Of a stretch of DNA of 64,000 bases, positions 1 through 8,787 are shown piece by piece (the first letter of the stretch is position 1; each line of letters begins with the position of its first letter). The translations under genes and the position numbers were made by a program. Source of the DNA: an uncultured Methylibium sp. (GTDB lineage Bacteria; Pseudomonadota; Gammaproteobacteria; Burkholderiales; Burkholderiaceae_C); the NCBI RefSeq assembly GCF_902826655.1, contig NZ_CADEFR010000004.1, forward strand, positions 99,291 to 163,290. Direction: 5' to 3'. The notes beneath the pieces were generated by a model. The model saw only the letters and a list, made by a program, of their open reading frames with translations, was not told where the DNA came from and did no database searches.

Positions 1-1493
1 AATCCACCGGTGGCGCCGTGTGGGAGCAGATCCCGCTCGACCAGATCGAACGCATCGAGATCCTGCGCGGACCAGCCGCGGCCATCTATGGCTCGGACGC
101 CATCGCGGGCGTGGTCCAACTCTTCACGAAGCGCGGCCAGGGGCCTGCCCGCCCGACGGCCTCGCTGACCGTCGGCTCGTACAACACGGTGCAGGGCCAG
201 GTCGGCGTCAGCGGCTCGGCCAACGCACTGAACTACGCACTGTCGGGAGTCCGGGGCCGCAGCGACGGCTTCGACGCCACAAAGCCCGGCGCCTTCGGGC
301 ACAACCCCGACAAGGACGGCTGGAAGCGCAGTTCGGTGCAGGGTCGCGTCGGCTACCAGATCAACGCCGAGCATCGCGTGGATGCCTCCCTGCTCGCCAG
401 TAACCTGAAGTCAAGCTACGACGGCTCGGCCACAACCAATGACGAGAACCACCACACGCTGCGCACCGGCAACGTGGTCTGGCAGGGCCGCTGGAACGCC
501 GATTCGACGACCCGTCTGCAGGTCGGTCAGACCCGCAGCACCTACGAAACCCAGCCGAGCTTCTACCGGACCGAGACGACGCTGAACGACTACACCCTGC
601 TGCACGAGCAGAAGGTCGGCGGCAACGTGTTCACCGGCACGCTGGAACGGCGCGAGGACAAGCTCTTCAACCCCGAAACCGCGTTCAGCGCGGCCTTCGG
701 CGGCAAGCGTCATCAGGACGCCATCGGCCTGGGCTGGCGCGGCGATTTCGGCGACCATGGCCTGCAGGCGCATGTGCGCCGCGACGACGACAGCGAGTTC
801 GGCGGCAAGAGCACCGGCAGCCTGGCTTGGGGCTGGAAGTTCCTGCCCGAGTGGCGCGTGACGGCTGCGGCCGCCACGTCCTTCCGCGTGCCGACCCTGT
901 ACCAGCGCTTCAGCGAGTACGGCGTGGCCAGCCTCGTGCCCGAGTCCGGTCGCAATGTCGAACTGGGCTTGCGTTGGGCTGCCGCGGGCGGCGAAGCGAG
1001 CCTGACGGCGTGGCGCAACAAGGTCATCAATCTGATCGAGTTTGGTCCGCCTGGCCCGTGCCTGAACGCCTTCGGCTGCTACCAGAACGTCGGCCGCGCC
1101 GAACTGGAAGGTGTCACGCTCGCCGGTCGTACCGACTTGGACGGCGTCACGCTGCGCGCCTCGCTGGGCTGGCACGACCCACGCAACGTTGACACCGACA
1201 AGGTGCTGCGGCGCCGCGCCAAGCGGCTGGCGACCTTCGGTGCCGAGACGGTGCTGGCAGGCTGGACGGTGGGCACCGAAGTGCAGGCTGCGGGACTGCG
1301 ATACGAGAACGCGGCCAATACCCAGGTGCTCGGTGGCTTCGGCCTCGTGAATCTCTACGTCAGCACGCAGCTGAACCCGGGGATGTCGCTCGAGGCGCGC
1401 ATCGACAACCTCGGCGACAAGTCCTACGAGTTGGCGCGCAACTACGCGACCGCCCGCCGCAACGGCCAGGTCTTGCTGCGCTGGTCGCTCTGA
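1..1493 (+). CDS. btuB: TonB-dependent vitamin B12 receptor BtuB, C-terminal part (5' truncated)
   Basis: The reading frame is open from the window edge, so the true start lies upstream. The first residues carry the end of the plug domain (LDQIERIEILRGP, then IYGSDAIAGVV), the typical BtuB/FepA plug signature. About 450 residues of alternating outer-membrane beta-barrel strands follow, ending in an aromatic-rich strand (VLLRWSL). The family moves cobalamin across the outer membrane using TonB energy. Placement directly before cobB, cobU and btuFCD supports corrinoid as the substrate. Any B12 riboswitch for the operon would lie upstream, outside the window. Confidence 0.93.
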   Translation, partial: STGGAVWEQIPLDQIERIEILRGPAAAIYGSDAIAGVVQLFTKRGQGPARPTASLTVGSYNTVQGQVGVSGSANALNYALSGVRGRSDGFDATKPGAFGHNPDKDGWKRSSVQGRVGYQINAEHRVDASLLASNLKSSYDGSATTNDENHHTLRTGNVVWQGRWNADSTTRLQVGQTRSTYETQPSFYRTETTLNDYTLLHEQKVGGNVFTGTLERREDKLFNPETAFSAAFGGKRHQDAIGLGWRGDFGDHGLQAHVRRDDDSEFGGKSTGSLAWGWKFLPEWRVTAAAATSFRVPTLYQRFSEYGVASLVPESGRNVELGLRWAAAGGEASLTAWRNKVINLIEFGPPGPCLNAFGCYQNVGRAELEGVTLAGRTDLDGVTLRASLGWHDPRNVDTDKVLRRRAKRLATFGAETVLAGWTVGTEVQAAGLRYENAANTQVLGGFGLVNLYVSTQLNPGMSLEARIDNLGDKSYELARNYATARRNGQVLLRWSL

Positions 1494-1539
1494 GTCATCG
1501 CGATCCGACCCCCGCCTGACAGTCACTCGAGTTGTCGAC

Positions 1540-2880
1540 ATGGCCGCCGCCCTGCTGATCGCCGCCCCGGCCTCTGGCCAGGGCAAGACCACGGTGTCGG
1601 CGGCACTGGCGCGGCTGCACGAACGGCAGGGCCGGCGCGTGCGCTGCTTCAAGTGCGGTCCCGACTTCCTCGATCCGATGTGGCTGGAAGCGGCGAGCGG
1701 CTGCCCGGTCGACGCCCTGGACCTGTGGATCAACGGCCCCGACGACTGCGCGCAGCGCCTGGCCGCTGCCGCCAGCAAGGCCGACCTCATCATCGTCGAA
1801 GGCGTCATGGGCCTCTTCGATGGCGAGCCCAGCGCCGCGGACCTGGCGCAGCGCTTCGGCATCCCGGTGGCGGCGGTGATCGACGCCGGTGCGATGGCCG
1901 GTACCTTCGCCGCCGTGGCGCATGGTCTGCGCCACTGGCAGCCTGCCCTGCCGTGGGCGGGGGTCTTCGCCAACCGGGTTGGCAGCCCCCGGCACGCCGA
2001 CATGTTGCGCGAAGCGCTGGACCCTTCGCGGCCCGATGACGGCGGCCCGTGGCTGGGCCACCTGGCGCGCAGTGACACCATCGCCCTGCCCGAGCGCCAC
2101 CTGGGTCTGACGATGCCCGCCGAAGCAGCGGACACGCTGGCCAGGCTCGATGCCGCCGCGAATGCCGTTGCGGGCCAGCCCCTGGGGCGCGACCTCGCCG
2201 CCTGGCCTCGGTGGCAGCCACCGCAGGCTCCGCAGCCGGCGCCTCGCCAGCGGCCCCTGGCCGGGCGGCGCATCGCCGTGGCGCGCGACGCGGCTTTCGC
2301 GTTCGTTTATCCCGCCAACCTCGAGGTCCTGCGCGACCTCGGTGCGCGGCCGGTGTTGTTCTCCCCGTTGGCCGGCGACCCCTTGCCGCCCTGCGACGCG
2401 CTGTGGCTACCCGGCGGCTATCCCGAGTTGCACGCGGCGCGGCTGGCCGAACTCTCCGGGTTGCGCGCGCAGATTGCGGCGCATGTGCAGTCGGGCAAGC
2501 CGCTGTGGGCCGAGTGCGGTGGCCTGATGGTGCTGGCCGAGCACCTGGTCGACGCCGCGGGCCGACCACATGCCCTCTGGGGCCTGCTGCCGGGAACTGC
2601 CATGCTGGGGCGGCGCCTCGCGGCCTTGGGTCCGCATGAGATGCCGCTCGCGGGAGAGGCGATGCCACTGCGCGGGCACAGCTTCCACTGGTCCCGCCTC
2701 GAGACCACGCTCGAGCCTGCCTCCTTCACCACGCCGCAGCGCCGGTCCGCAGCCGCTGGCGGCGGCGAGGCGGTCTACGAGCTCGGCAGCCTGCGCGCGA
2801 GCTGGTTCCACCCGTGGTTCGCCTCGTCACCTGCCGCGGCCGCCCGCTTGTTCGACACGCCCTCGCCGTTCCGGCCATGA
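1540..2880 (+). CDS. cobB: Cobyrinate a,c-diamide synthase (CobB/CbiA)
   Basis: This 446-residue protein amidates the a and c side chains of cobyrinate with glutamine and ATP. The N-terminal P-loop is visible (APASGQGKTT, residues about 8-17), followed by the KCGPDFLDP motif of the CobB/CbiA family. The C-terminal half is a class I glutamine amidotransferase domain with its catalytic cysteine in AECGGLMVL (about residue 327). Length matches the family. It begins 46 bases after btuB and overlaps cobU by ATGA, which indicates one transcript. Corrin-ring methylation genes are not in this window. Confidence 0.95.
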   Translation: MAAALLIAAPASGQGKTTVSAALARLHERQGRRVRCFKCGPDFLDPMWLEAASGCPVDALDLWINGPDDCAQRLAAAASKADLIIVEGVMGLFDGEPSAADLAQRFGIPVAAVIDAGAMAGTFAAVAHGLRHWQPALPWAGVFANRVGSPRHADMLREALDPSRPDDGGPWLGHLARSDTIALPERHLGLTMPAEAADTLARLDAAANAVAGQPLGRDLAAWPRWQPPQAPQPAPRQRPLAGRRIAVARDAAFAFVYPANLEVLRDLGARPVLFSPLAGDPLPPCDALWLPGGYPELHAARLAELSGLRAQIAAHVQSGKPLWAECGGLMVLAEHLVDAAGRPHALWGLLPGTAMLGRRLAALGPHEMPLAGEAMPLRGHSFHWSRLETTLEPASFTTPQRRSAAAGGGEAVYELGSLRASWFHPWFASSPAAAARLFDTPSPFRP

Positions 2881-3458
2881 CGCAGGCACGACATGAACTG
2901 ATCCTGGGCGGCGCCAAGTGCGGCAAGTCGCGCACCGCGGAATGCCGTGCCGCCAGATGGCTGGGCGAAGGCGGCAACCGGCGCGCGGCGCTGGTGGCCA
3001 CGGCGCTTCCCGGCAAAGTCACCGGCGATGCGGAGATGGACCGGCGCATCGCGCGGCATCGCGCGGACCGTGCGGCCCGCGTCCCGCAACTGCAGACCGT
3101 CGAAGCGGCGGATGCCCTCGGCGGCACCCTGCAGGGTCTGTCGGACCCGCAACTCCTCATCGTGGTCGACTGCTTGACGCTTTGGCTGACCCAGATCCTG
3201 ATGCCGCTGCCCGGACGGGTCGCGTCAGCCGCGCTCTGGCACCAGGAGCGGGCGGCCTTGCTGTCGGCCCTGAGCGAGAGCGCCTCGCCCATCGTGCTGG
3301 TGTCCAACGAGATCGGCCTGGGGGTGCTGCCGACGTCGCGCGAGGCGCGCGAATTCATCGACACGCTGGGTCTGCTTCACCAGGCCGTGGCCGGGCTCTG
3401 CGGCCGCGTGACCTTGATGGTGGCCGGCTGTGAACTGAGCGTGAAGGACGAACCTTGA
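2877..3458 (+). CDS. cobU: Adenosylcobinamide kinase / guanylyltransferase (CobU/CobP)
   Basis: This 193-residue bifunctional enzyme phosphorylates adenosylcobinamide and transfers GMP to it, the activation step of nucleotide-loop assembly. The N-terminus shows the P-loop GGAKCGKS and ELILGG strand typical of CobU. VVDCLTLWL and the VSNEIGLGVLP loop are further family hallmarks. The start was chosen at the ATG that overlaps the cobB stop codon; an earlier in-frame start would intrude far into cobB. The end overlaps btuF by four bases. Confidence 0.94.
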   Translation: MTQARHELILGGAKCGKSRTAECRAARWLGEGGNRRAALVATALPGKVTGDAEMDRRIARHRADRAARVPQLQTVEAADALGGTLQGLSDPQLLIVVDCLTLWLTQILMPLPGRVASAALWHQERAALLSALSESASPIVLVSNEIGLGVLPTSREAREFIDTLGLLHQAVAGLCGRVTLMVAGCELSVKDEP

Positions 3459-4411
3459 TCCGCACTGAACCGCCCATTCGGTCCTCCACACGGTCCATCG
3501 GGAAGAGGCCGCAGCCACGCGCGGCGTCGCGCCTGCTGCGATGGCTGCTGGTGTGGCTCTACCTGACGCTGGCTCCGTCATGGGTAGCGGCGCAGCCGAT
3601 CCAGATTCGAGACGACCGCGGCACCGAGCACCGCCTGAGCGCGCCGCCGCAGCGCATCGTGACCATGCTGCCGTCGCTCACCGAGACCGCCTGGGTGCTC
3701 GGCGCCGGGTCGCGACTGGTGGGCGTGGACCGGTACTCGAACTGGCCGGCCGAGGTCGCGAAGCTGCCGCACCTGGGCGGGTTGGACGATGCGCACATCG
3801 AGGCCATCGCGGCGCTCAAGCCCGATCTCATCCTGGCCTCCGCCTCGTCGCGCGCAATGGAGCGGCTCGAAGCGCTCGGCTTCTCCGTCGTGCGCCTGAA
3901 GTCGGAAAGCCATGCCGACGTGCACCGCACGCTCGACCTGATTGCGCGCCTGCTGGGCAACCCCGACGAAGGTTCCCGGGTGTGGGCACGCCTGGCCCGC
4001 GAGATCGATGCCGAAGCGAGCCGTGTGCCGGCCTCGCTGCGCGGGCAGCGCGTCTACTTCGAGATCGGCGGCGGCCCCTATGCCGCCGGCACTACCTCGT
4101 TCATCGGCGAGACCCTGGCGCGGTTGGGGCTGGCGAACATCGCGCCGCCGGACCTCGGTCCCTTCCCGAAGCTGAACCCCGAGTACATTGTGCGCGCCAA
4201 GCCCGACCTCATCATGGGCGTGCAACGCGAGCAGTCGGCCTTGATGGCGCGCCCCGGCTGGAATGCCCTGGCTGCCGTGCGTGAGCGGCGCTTGTGCGGC
4301 TTCGAGACGCCTCAGTACGAGATGCTGATTCGGCCCGGACCGCGGATGGGTGAAGCCGCCGGTCTGCTGGCGGACTGCCTGGCGCGGCTCGGGACGACGG
4401 CGACCCGATGA
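3455..4411 (+). CDS. btuF: Periplasmic cobalamin-binding protein BtuF
   Basis: This 318-residue protein is the solute-binding partner of the BtuCD transporter. A positively charged N-terminus and a hydrophobic stretch (LLRWLLVWLYLTLAPS, about residues 27-42) ending near VAAQP form a signal peptide. The mature part has the BtuF/FecB pattern: PQRIVTMLPSLTETAWVLG, VGVDRYSNWP, and LKPDLILA. The proposed start is a TTG overlapping the cobU stop (TTGA). A downstream start is possible, but the signal peptide must be retained. Its stop overlaps btuC by ATGA. Confidence 0.92.
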   Translation: MIRTEPPIRSSTRSIGKRPQPRAASRLLRWLLVWLYLTLAPSWVAAQPIQIRDDRGTEHRLSAPPQRIVTMLPSLTETAWVLGAGSRLVGVDRYSNWPAEVAKLPHLGGLDDAHIEAIAALKPDLILASASSRAMERLEALGFSVVRLKSESHADVHRTLDLIARLLGNPDEGSRVWARLAREIDAEASRVPASLRGQRVYFEIGGGPYAAGTTSFIGETLARLGLANIAPPDLGPFPKLNPEYIVRAKPDLIMGVQREQSALMARPGWNALAAVRERRLCGFETPQYEMLIRPGPRMGEAAGLLADCLARLGTTATR

Positions 4412-5469
4412 GCATGTCCTTTGTCTCAACGAACCGGCCGGCGTTCGACGCAGCGATGGGCGACGCAGAGGCACGCCGCCGGCTCGCGGCCGGGATCGCA
4501 CTGGCCATCGTCGTGGGCCTCGCCTGCGGCCTGGCCACCGGCTCGACGGGCTTCGCGCCCAGGGACTTCTGGGCGGACCTCAACGGCAACGACGCCGCGC
4601 TCCTGCTCGGACAGATCCGCGCACCCCGGACGCTGGGTGCCGCGCTGGTGGGTGCGCTGCTGGGCCTGTCCGGCGCGATCGCGCAAGGCGTCTTCCGCAA
4701 CCCGCTGGCCGACCCCTACCTTCTCGGCAGCGCGGCGGGCGCGGGGCTGGGGGTGGTGCTGGTGCTGGCGGCTGCCGCACTTGGCGGCGCCACCATCAGC
4801 CTAGCCACCGTGGCCTGGATCGAGCGCGTAGGGATTGTCACCGCCGCGTTCGTCGGCGCGCTGGCGGGGGTGTCGCTCACGTTGACGCTGGCAAGCGGCG
4901 CCGTCCACACCCTGCGGCTGCTGCTGGCCGGCGTGGTGATCGGCGTGCTGCTGGGAGGCGTCAGCGACCTCATCACGGTCGTCTCGCCGGACGCGCTGCG
5001 CGGCAAGCAGGCCTTCATGCTCGGCAGCACCGGCTTTCTCGGCTGGGACGCGCTGGCGCTGATGCTCGCCGGCCTGACGCTGCTGGTGGTGCTGGCACAG
5101 CGGCATGCCCGCGCGTTGGATGCGCTGACGCTCGGCGAGGACAGCGCCACCAGTCTCGGCCTGAACCTCGGGAAAGTGCGACTGGCCCTGGTGCTGATGC
5201 TCAGCCTCGGCACGGCGCTGGCGGTCTCGCAGGCCGGGCTGGTCGCCTTCGTCGGGCTGGTCGCCCCACATCTTGTGCGGCGCCGCGCACCGGGCACGCA
5301 CGCCTGGCTGCTGGTGGCCAGCGCCGGCATGGGCGCCGCAATCCTGCTGTGGGCCGACGTCATTTCGCGCGCTCTGATCGCCCCGGAAGAACTGCCCGTC
5401 GGGGTGGTCACCGCCGTGCTGGGCGGCAGTTACCTTGTCTGGCTGCTCAAACAAAGGACGAGCGCATGA
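4408..5469 (+). CDS. btuC: Vitamin B12 ABC transporter permease BtuC
   Basis: This 353-residue membrane protein has about ten hydrophobic segments in the FecCD/BtuC arrangement. Family motifs include RAPRTLGAALVGALLGLSGA near residues 68-87, FRNPLADPYLLG just after, and GLVAFVGLVAPHLVRR near residue 275, which carries the coupling helix contact to the ATPase. It forms the homodimeric channel for cobalamin across the inner membrane. It overlaps btuF upstream and btuD downstream by ATGA. Confidence 0.95.
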   Translation: MSMSFVSTNRPAFDAAMGDAEARRRLAAGIALAIVVGLACGLATGSTGFAPRDFWADLNGNDAALLLGQIRAPRTLGAALVGALLGLSGAIAQGVFRNPLADPYLLGSAAGAGLGVVLVLAAAALGGATISLATVAWIERVGIVTAAFVGALAGVSLTLTLASGAVHTLRLLLAGVVIGVLLGGVSDLITVVSPDALRGKQAFMLGSTGFLGWDALALMLAGLTLLVVLAQRHARALDALTLGEDSATSLGLNLGKVRLALVLMLSLGTALAVSQAGLVAFVGLVAPHLVRRRAPGTHAWLLVASAGMGAAILLWADVISRALIAPEELPVGVVTAVLGGSYLVWLLKQRTSA

Positions 5470-6269
5470 ATCCGACCCTGCAGGCGCTGGGTGTGAACGT
5501 CCGACTGGGCCGCCGCGACGTGCTGCATGCCGTGAGTCTTGGGATCGGCGCCGGCTGGACCGCGCTCGTCGGCCCGAACGGTGCCGGCAAGTCGACGCTG
5601 TTGCGGGCCCTCGCAGGACTACAGCCCTTGGCGGCGGGGCAGGTCTTCCTGAACCCGGGCGCGGCGGGCCAGCCGCTCGACATGCACCGGACCGCGCCCG
5701 CCGAGCGCGCCCGCGTGCTGGCCTGGCTCGCGCAGCAGGGCGAGGTCACCGGCGAGCTGACTGTGCGCGAGACCGTCGAGCTCGGCGGCATCGCCCGTCT
5801 CGGTCTGCTGGGCACGCCGGTCGCGGCCGACCGCAAGGCTGTCGACCGTGCGATGACCTTGACCGAGAGCTTGCCGTGGCAGCACCGGCGGCTGCACGAA
5901 CTCTCCGGCGGAGAACGCCAGCGTGTGCTGCTGGCGAGGGTATTGGCCACAGAGGCGCCGATGCTGCTGCTCGACGAGCCGACCACCCACCTCGATGCGC
6001 CACACCAAGTGGCCCTGGCCCGCCTGTTCAGGCGTCTGACACACGACCGCTCGGCGCCGCGCGCGGTGCTGAGCGTGCTGCACGACCTGCCCATCGCACT
6101 GCAGGCCGATCGCCTTCTGGTGCTGGATGCGGGCACGCTGCAGGCCGACGGCCCGCCGACTGATCCGGCCGTGCAGGCCGCGCTGGTGCGCGTCTTCGGC
6201 GGCGCCATCCGCATCGAGTCCGACTCCCAGGACCGCCCGCGTGTCGCTCTGGCCCTGGACGCCGCCTGA
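5466..6269 (+). CDS. btuD: Vitamin B12 ABC transporter ATP-binding protein BtuD
   Basis: This 267-residue ABC ATPase powers BtuC. The Walker A motif GPNGAGKST (about residues 38-46), signature LSGGERQRV (about 144-152) and Walker B LLLDEPTTHLD are intact. The start is the ATG overlapping the btuC stop; longer readings of the same frame upstream are read-through. Together with btuB and btuF it gives a complete corrinoid uptake system, so the strain can probably salvage external cobalamin precursors. Confidence 0.95.
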   Translation: MNPTLQALGVNVRLGRRDVLHAVSLGIGAGWTALVGPNGAGKSTLLRALAGLQPLAAGQVFLNPGAAGQPLDMHRTAPAERARVLAWLAQQGEVTGELTVRETVELGGIARLGLLGTPVAADRKAVDRAMTLTESLPWQHRRLHELSGGERQRVLLARVLATEAPMLLLDEPTTHLDAPHQVALARLFRRLTHDRSAPRAVLSVLHDLPIALQADRLLVLDAGTLQADGPPTDPAVQAALVRVFGGAIRIESDSQDRPRVALALDAA

Positions 6270-6290
6270 AGCCCCCTCGACCGCCTGCCC

Positions 6291-6857
6291 ATGGACATCG
6301 TCTCACCACCCACTGCACCCCGCCCGAAGGCCGAAGGCGAACGCCGCGGCCTGATCCTCGTGCACACCGGCCACGGCAAGGGCAAGAGCACGGCCGCCTT
6401 CGGCCTGGCACTGCGGGCGCACGGCCGCGGCAAGCCAGTGAAGATCTACCAGTTCATGAAGGTGCCCTCGGCCCGCTTTGGCGAGCACCGCATGTTCGAG
6501 CAGCTCGGCATCCCGATCGAGGGTCTGGGCGACGGCTTCAGCTGGAAGAGCCGTGACCTCGAACACAGCGCCCAGCTCGCCCGCGACGGCTGGGCACGCG
6601 CCGAGGAGACCATCCGTGCCGGCGAGCACTTCCTCGTCGTGCTCGACGAGATCACCTACCCGCTGCGCTACGGCTGGCAGACGCTGGAGCCCGTGCTGGC
6701 CTGCCTGCGCGAGCGGCCGGCCCATGTGCATGTGGTGCTCACCGGCCGCGATGCGCCGCAGGAGCTGATCGATCTGGCCGACACCGTCACCGAGATGACG
6801 CTGGTCAAGCACCACCACCAGCAGGGCGTGCCGGCGCAGCGGGGCATTGAGGACTGA
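6291..6857 (+). CDS. cobO: Cob(I)yrinate a,c-diamide adenosyltransferase (CobO/BtuR type)
   Basis: This 188-residue enzyme transfers the 5'-deoxyadenosyl group from ATP to the Co(I) corrinoid. The P-loop [14 protein letters not shown] (about residues 22-35) and the KIYQFMK strand are diagnostic of the CobA/CobO family, as is the C-terminal TEMTLVKHH. It lies 21 bases after btuD and overlaps cbiB by one base (TGATG). Two further adenosyltransferases of the unrelated PduO type lie in the catabolic operon, at 31596 and 35017. Confidence 0.95.
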   Translation: MDIVSPPTAPRPKAEGERRGLILVHTGHGKGKSTAAFGLALRAHGRGKPVKIYQFMKVPSARFGEHRMFEQLGIPIEGLGDGFSWKSRDLEHSAQLARDGWARAEETIRAGEHFLVVLDEITYPLRYGWQTLEPVLACLRERPAHVHVVLTGRDAPQELIDLADTVTEMTLVKHHHQQGVPAQRGIED

Positions 6858-7759
6858 TGGTCGCCGCCGCCGCGCTCGCCCTGGCCTGGTTGATCGACAG
6901 CCGCTTCGGCGAGCCTCGCTCGACCTGGCACCCGGTGGCCTGGTTCGGCCGCATCGCCGCGCCTCTGGGTCGTCGTGTGCACTCCTGGGCTGCACCTGCC
7001 GCCTTCGCGGCCGGTGCGGTGTTGTGGTGCAGCCTCGTCGCCGCTGTCGCAGGAGCGGCCTTCGCCGTGGAGCAGGCCGCCGGGGCAGCGCCGGCCTGGA
7101 TCGCGATCCCGCTGCTCGCCGCGGCGCTGAAGCCGACATTCGCGTGGCGGATGCTGAACGACGAGGTGCACGCCGTCGAAGTGGCGCTCGGGCATGGGCT
7201 CGAACAAGGCCAAGCCCGCGTAGCCCGGCTGTGCAGCCGCGACGTCACCCAGCTCGACGCGGCTGCGGTGCGCGAGACGGCCATCGAAACGTTGGCCGAG
7301 AACTTCAACGATTCGCTGGTCGCGCCGCTGTTCTGGTTCCTGGTCGCCGGCCTGCCCGGTGCCTGGGCCTGGCGCGCCGCCAATACGCTCGACGCGATGT
7401 GGGGCTATCGCGGCCCCTGGGAATGGGCCGGCAAATGGGCGGCGCGGGCCGACGACGTGATGGGCTGTGTGCCCGCGCGCCTGGCGGCGTTGCTGCTGTG
7501 GCGGCCGAGCGTGGGCGTGGCTCGTCTCACGCGCGAGGCTCCGCTGACGCCGTCGCCCAACGGCGGCTGGCCGATGGCGGCGATGGCGTTTCGCATCGGG
7601 GTCCGGCTCGGCAAACCGGGCGCCTATGCCTTGAACGCGCAGGCCCCGGCGCCGGATGCCGCAGCACTGACGAATGCCTTGACGGTCGGCGAGGGGGCGG
7701 CACGCGGGGCGATCGCGGCTGCGCTGCTGCTGGTCGTGCTCAAGGTGAACTTGTGGTGA
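6857..7759 (+). CDS. cbiB: Adenosylcobinamide-phosphate synthase CbiB
   Basis: This 300-residue membrane protein attaches (R)-1-aminopropan-2-ol O-phosphate to adenosylcobyrate. It has several hydrophobic helices and the family motifs STWHPVAWFGR near the N-terminus, VRETAIETLAENFNDSLVAP near residue 140, and ANTLDAMWGY near residue 175. It is called CobD in Pseudomonas nomenclature. It overlaps cobD, the next gene, by GTGA, fitting their consecutive roles. Confidence 0.94.
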   Translation: MVAAAALALAWLIDSRFGEPRSTWHPVAWFGRIAAPLGRRVHSWAAPAAFAAGAVLWCSLVAAVAGAAFAVEQAAGAAPAWIAIPLLAAALKPTFAWRMLNDEVHAVEVALGHGLEQGQARVARLCSRDVTQLDAAAVRETAIETLAENFNDSLVAPLFWFLVAGLPGAWAWRAANTLDAMWGYRGPWEWAGKWAARADDVMGCVPARLAALLLWRPSVGVARLTREAPLTPSPNGGWPMAAMAFRIGVRLGKPGAYALNAQAPAPDAAALTNALTVGEGAARGAIAAALLLVVLKVNLW

Positions 7760-8787
7760 GCCCCGGTACGGCCGCCCGCGTCCACGGCGGTGCCGACTCA
7801 CACGGTGCCGCGCGCTGGGACTTCTCCACCTGCGCCAACGCGGCGGGACCGTGCCCGGCCGCGCTCGCAGCCGTGCAGGCAGCCGACGCGACGCGCTATC
7901 CCGACCCGGCCGCCACGGCAGTCCGGCAGGCGCTGGGGGCACTGCACGACGTCGAACCTTCGCGGATCCTGCCCGCCGCCAGTGCGAGCGAATTCATCCA
8001 GCGTGTCACCGCGGTCACCGCTCGGCTTTGGCCCGGTACCGTGCGGGTTCCACGGTTCGCCTACGGCGACTACTCAGCGGCCGCCGCGGCCTGCGGGCGC
8101 GTCTGTGTCCCGGAGGATGCAGCGCGCCCGGAGGCGCCGACGCGCTGTACGCTGCGTTGGCATGCCGATCCGACGAGTCCGCTGGGCCAGGACGGCGCTG
8201 TCGCCCGTGACGATGCCCCCTGCTGCCCCGCCGTGCTCGACGCGGTGTACGCGCCGCTAAGGCTTCAGGGAGCGTCGGCGTGGAAAGCATCCGCGCGCGA
8301 TGCGGTCTTCGTGCTGCACAGCCCCAACAAGGCGCTGGGCCTGACCGGCGTGCGCGGCGCCTACGCGGTCGCGCCACGAGATCGCGGTGGCGCCGGCTAC
8401 GACGTGCTGGCGTCCCGAGCCGCGCTGGAAGCTGCGGCGCCGTCGTGGCCGCTGTCGGCCCACGCCGAGGCCATGCTGCTGGCCTGGGCCACGCCCGACG
8501 TGCACGCCTGGGTGGCCGAATCACGCACCCGCCTGGCGGCCTGGAAGGCGGACCTGCTGCGGCGCCTGTCGGCACGCGGCTTCGAGGTGCGGCCGAGCGT
8601 GACGCCGTACGTGGTCGTGCGCCCACCGCGCCCCGTGGCACCATCGCTGCTGCGCAGGCACCACGTCGCGGTACGCGACGCGACTTCGTTCGGCCTGCCC
8701 GGCTGGTGGCGCCTCTCGGCGCAAGCGCCCTCGGCACAGGACGCGTTGATGCACGCACTGGACCTGCTCGACGGGGGCCTGCCATGA
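7756..8787 (+). CDS. cobD: L-threonine-O-3-phosphate decarboxylase (CobD; CobC in Pseudomonas naming)
   Basis: This 343-residue fold-type I PLP enzyme supplies aminopropanol phosphate for CbiB. The start is a GTG that overlaps the cbiB stop. The N-terminus has the histidinol-phosphate-aminotransferase-like WDFSTCANAAGPCP, and the PLP lysine is expected in HSPNKALGLTGVRGAY. The N-terminal G-G-x-x motif and the C-terminal small domain are recognisable though divergent. Length is normal for the family. It overlaps cobQ by ATGA. Confidence 0.88.
   Translation: MSPGTAARVHGGADSHGAARWDFSTCANAAGPCPAALAAVQAADATRYPDPAATAVRQALGALHDVEPSRILPAASASEFIQRVTAVTARLWPGTVRVPRFAYGDYSAAAAACGRVCVPEDAARPEAPTRCTLRWHADPTSPLGQDGAVARDDAPCCPAVLDAVYAPLRLQGASAWKASARDAVFVLHSPNKALGLTGVRGAYAVAPRDRGGAGYDVLASRAALEAAAPSWPLSAHAEAMLLAWATPDVHAWVAESRTRLAAWKADLLRRLSARGFEVRPSVTPYVVVRPPRPVAPSLLRRHHVAVRDATSFGLPGWWRLSAQAPSAQDALMHALDLLDGGLP

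Noticed and set aside
1-1540. Cobalamin riboswitch for the cob operon
   Set aside because: The window begins inside btuB, and the short btuB-cobB gap has no room for a B12 box; the expected site is upstream of the window.
411-2273. A 620-residue minus-strand frame opposite btuB and cobB
   Set aside because: It crosses the junction of two clear genes on the other strand and has low-complexity arginine/alanine composition typical of a high-GC shadow.
4350-6269. A 639-residue frame that would fuse extra sequence to BtuD
   Set aside because: The extra N-terminal part is an out-of-frame reading of btuC; BtuD begins at the ATG overlapping the btuC stop.
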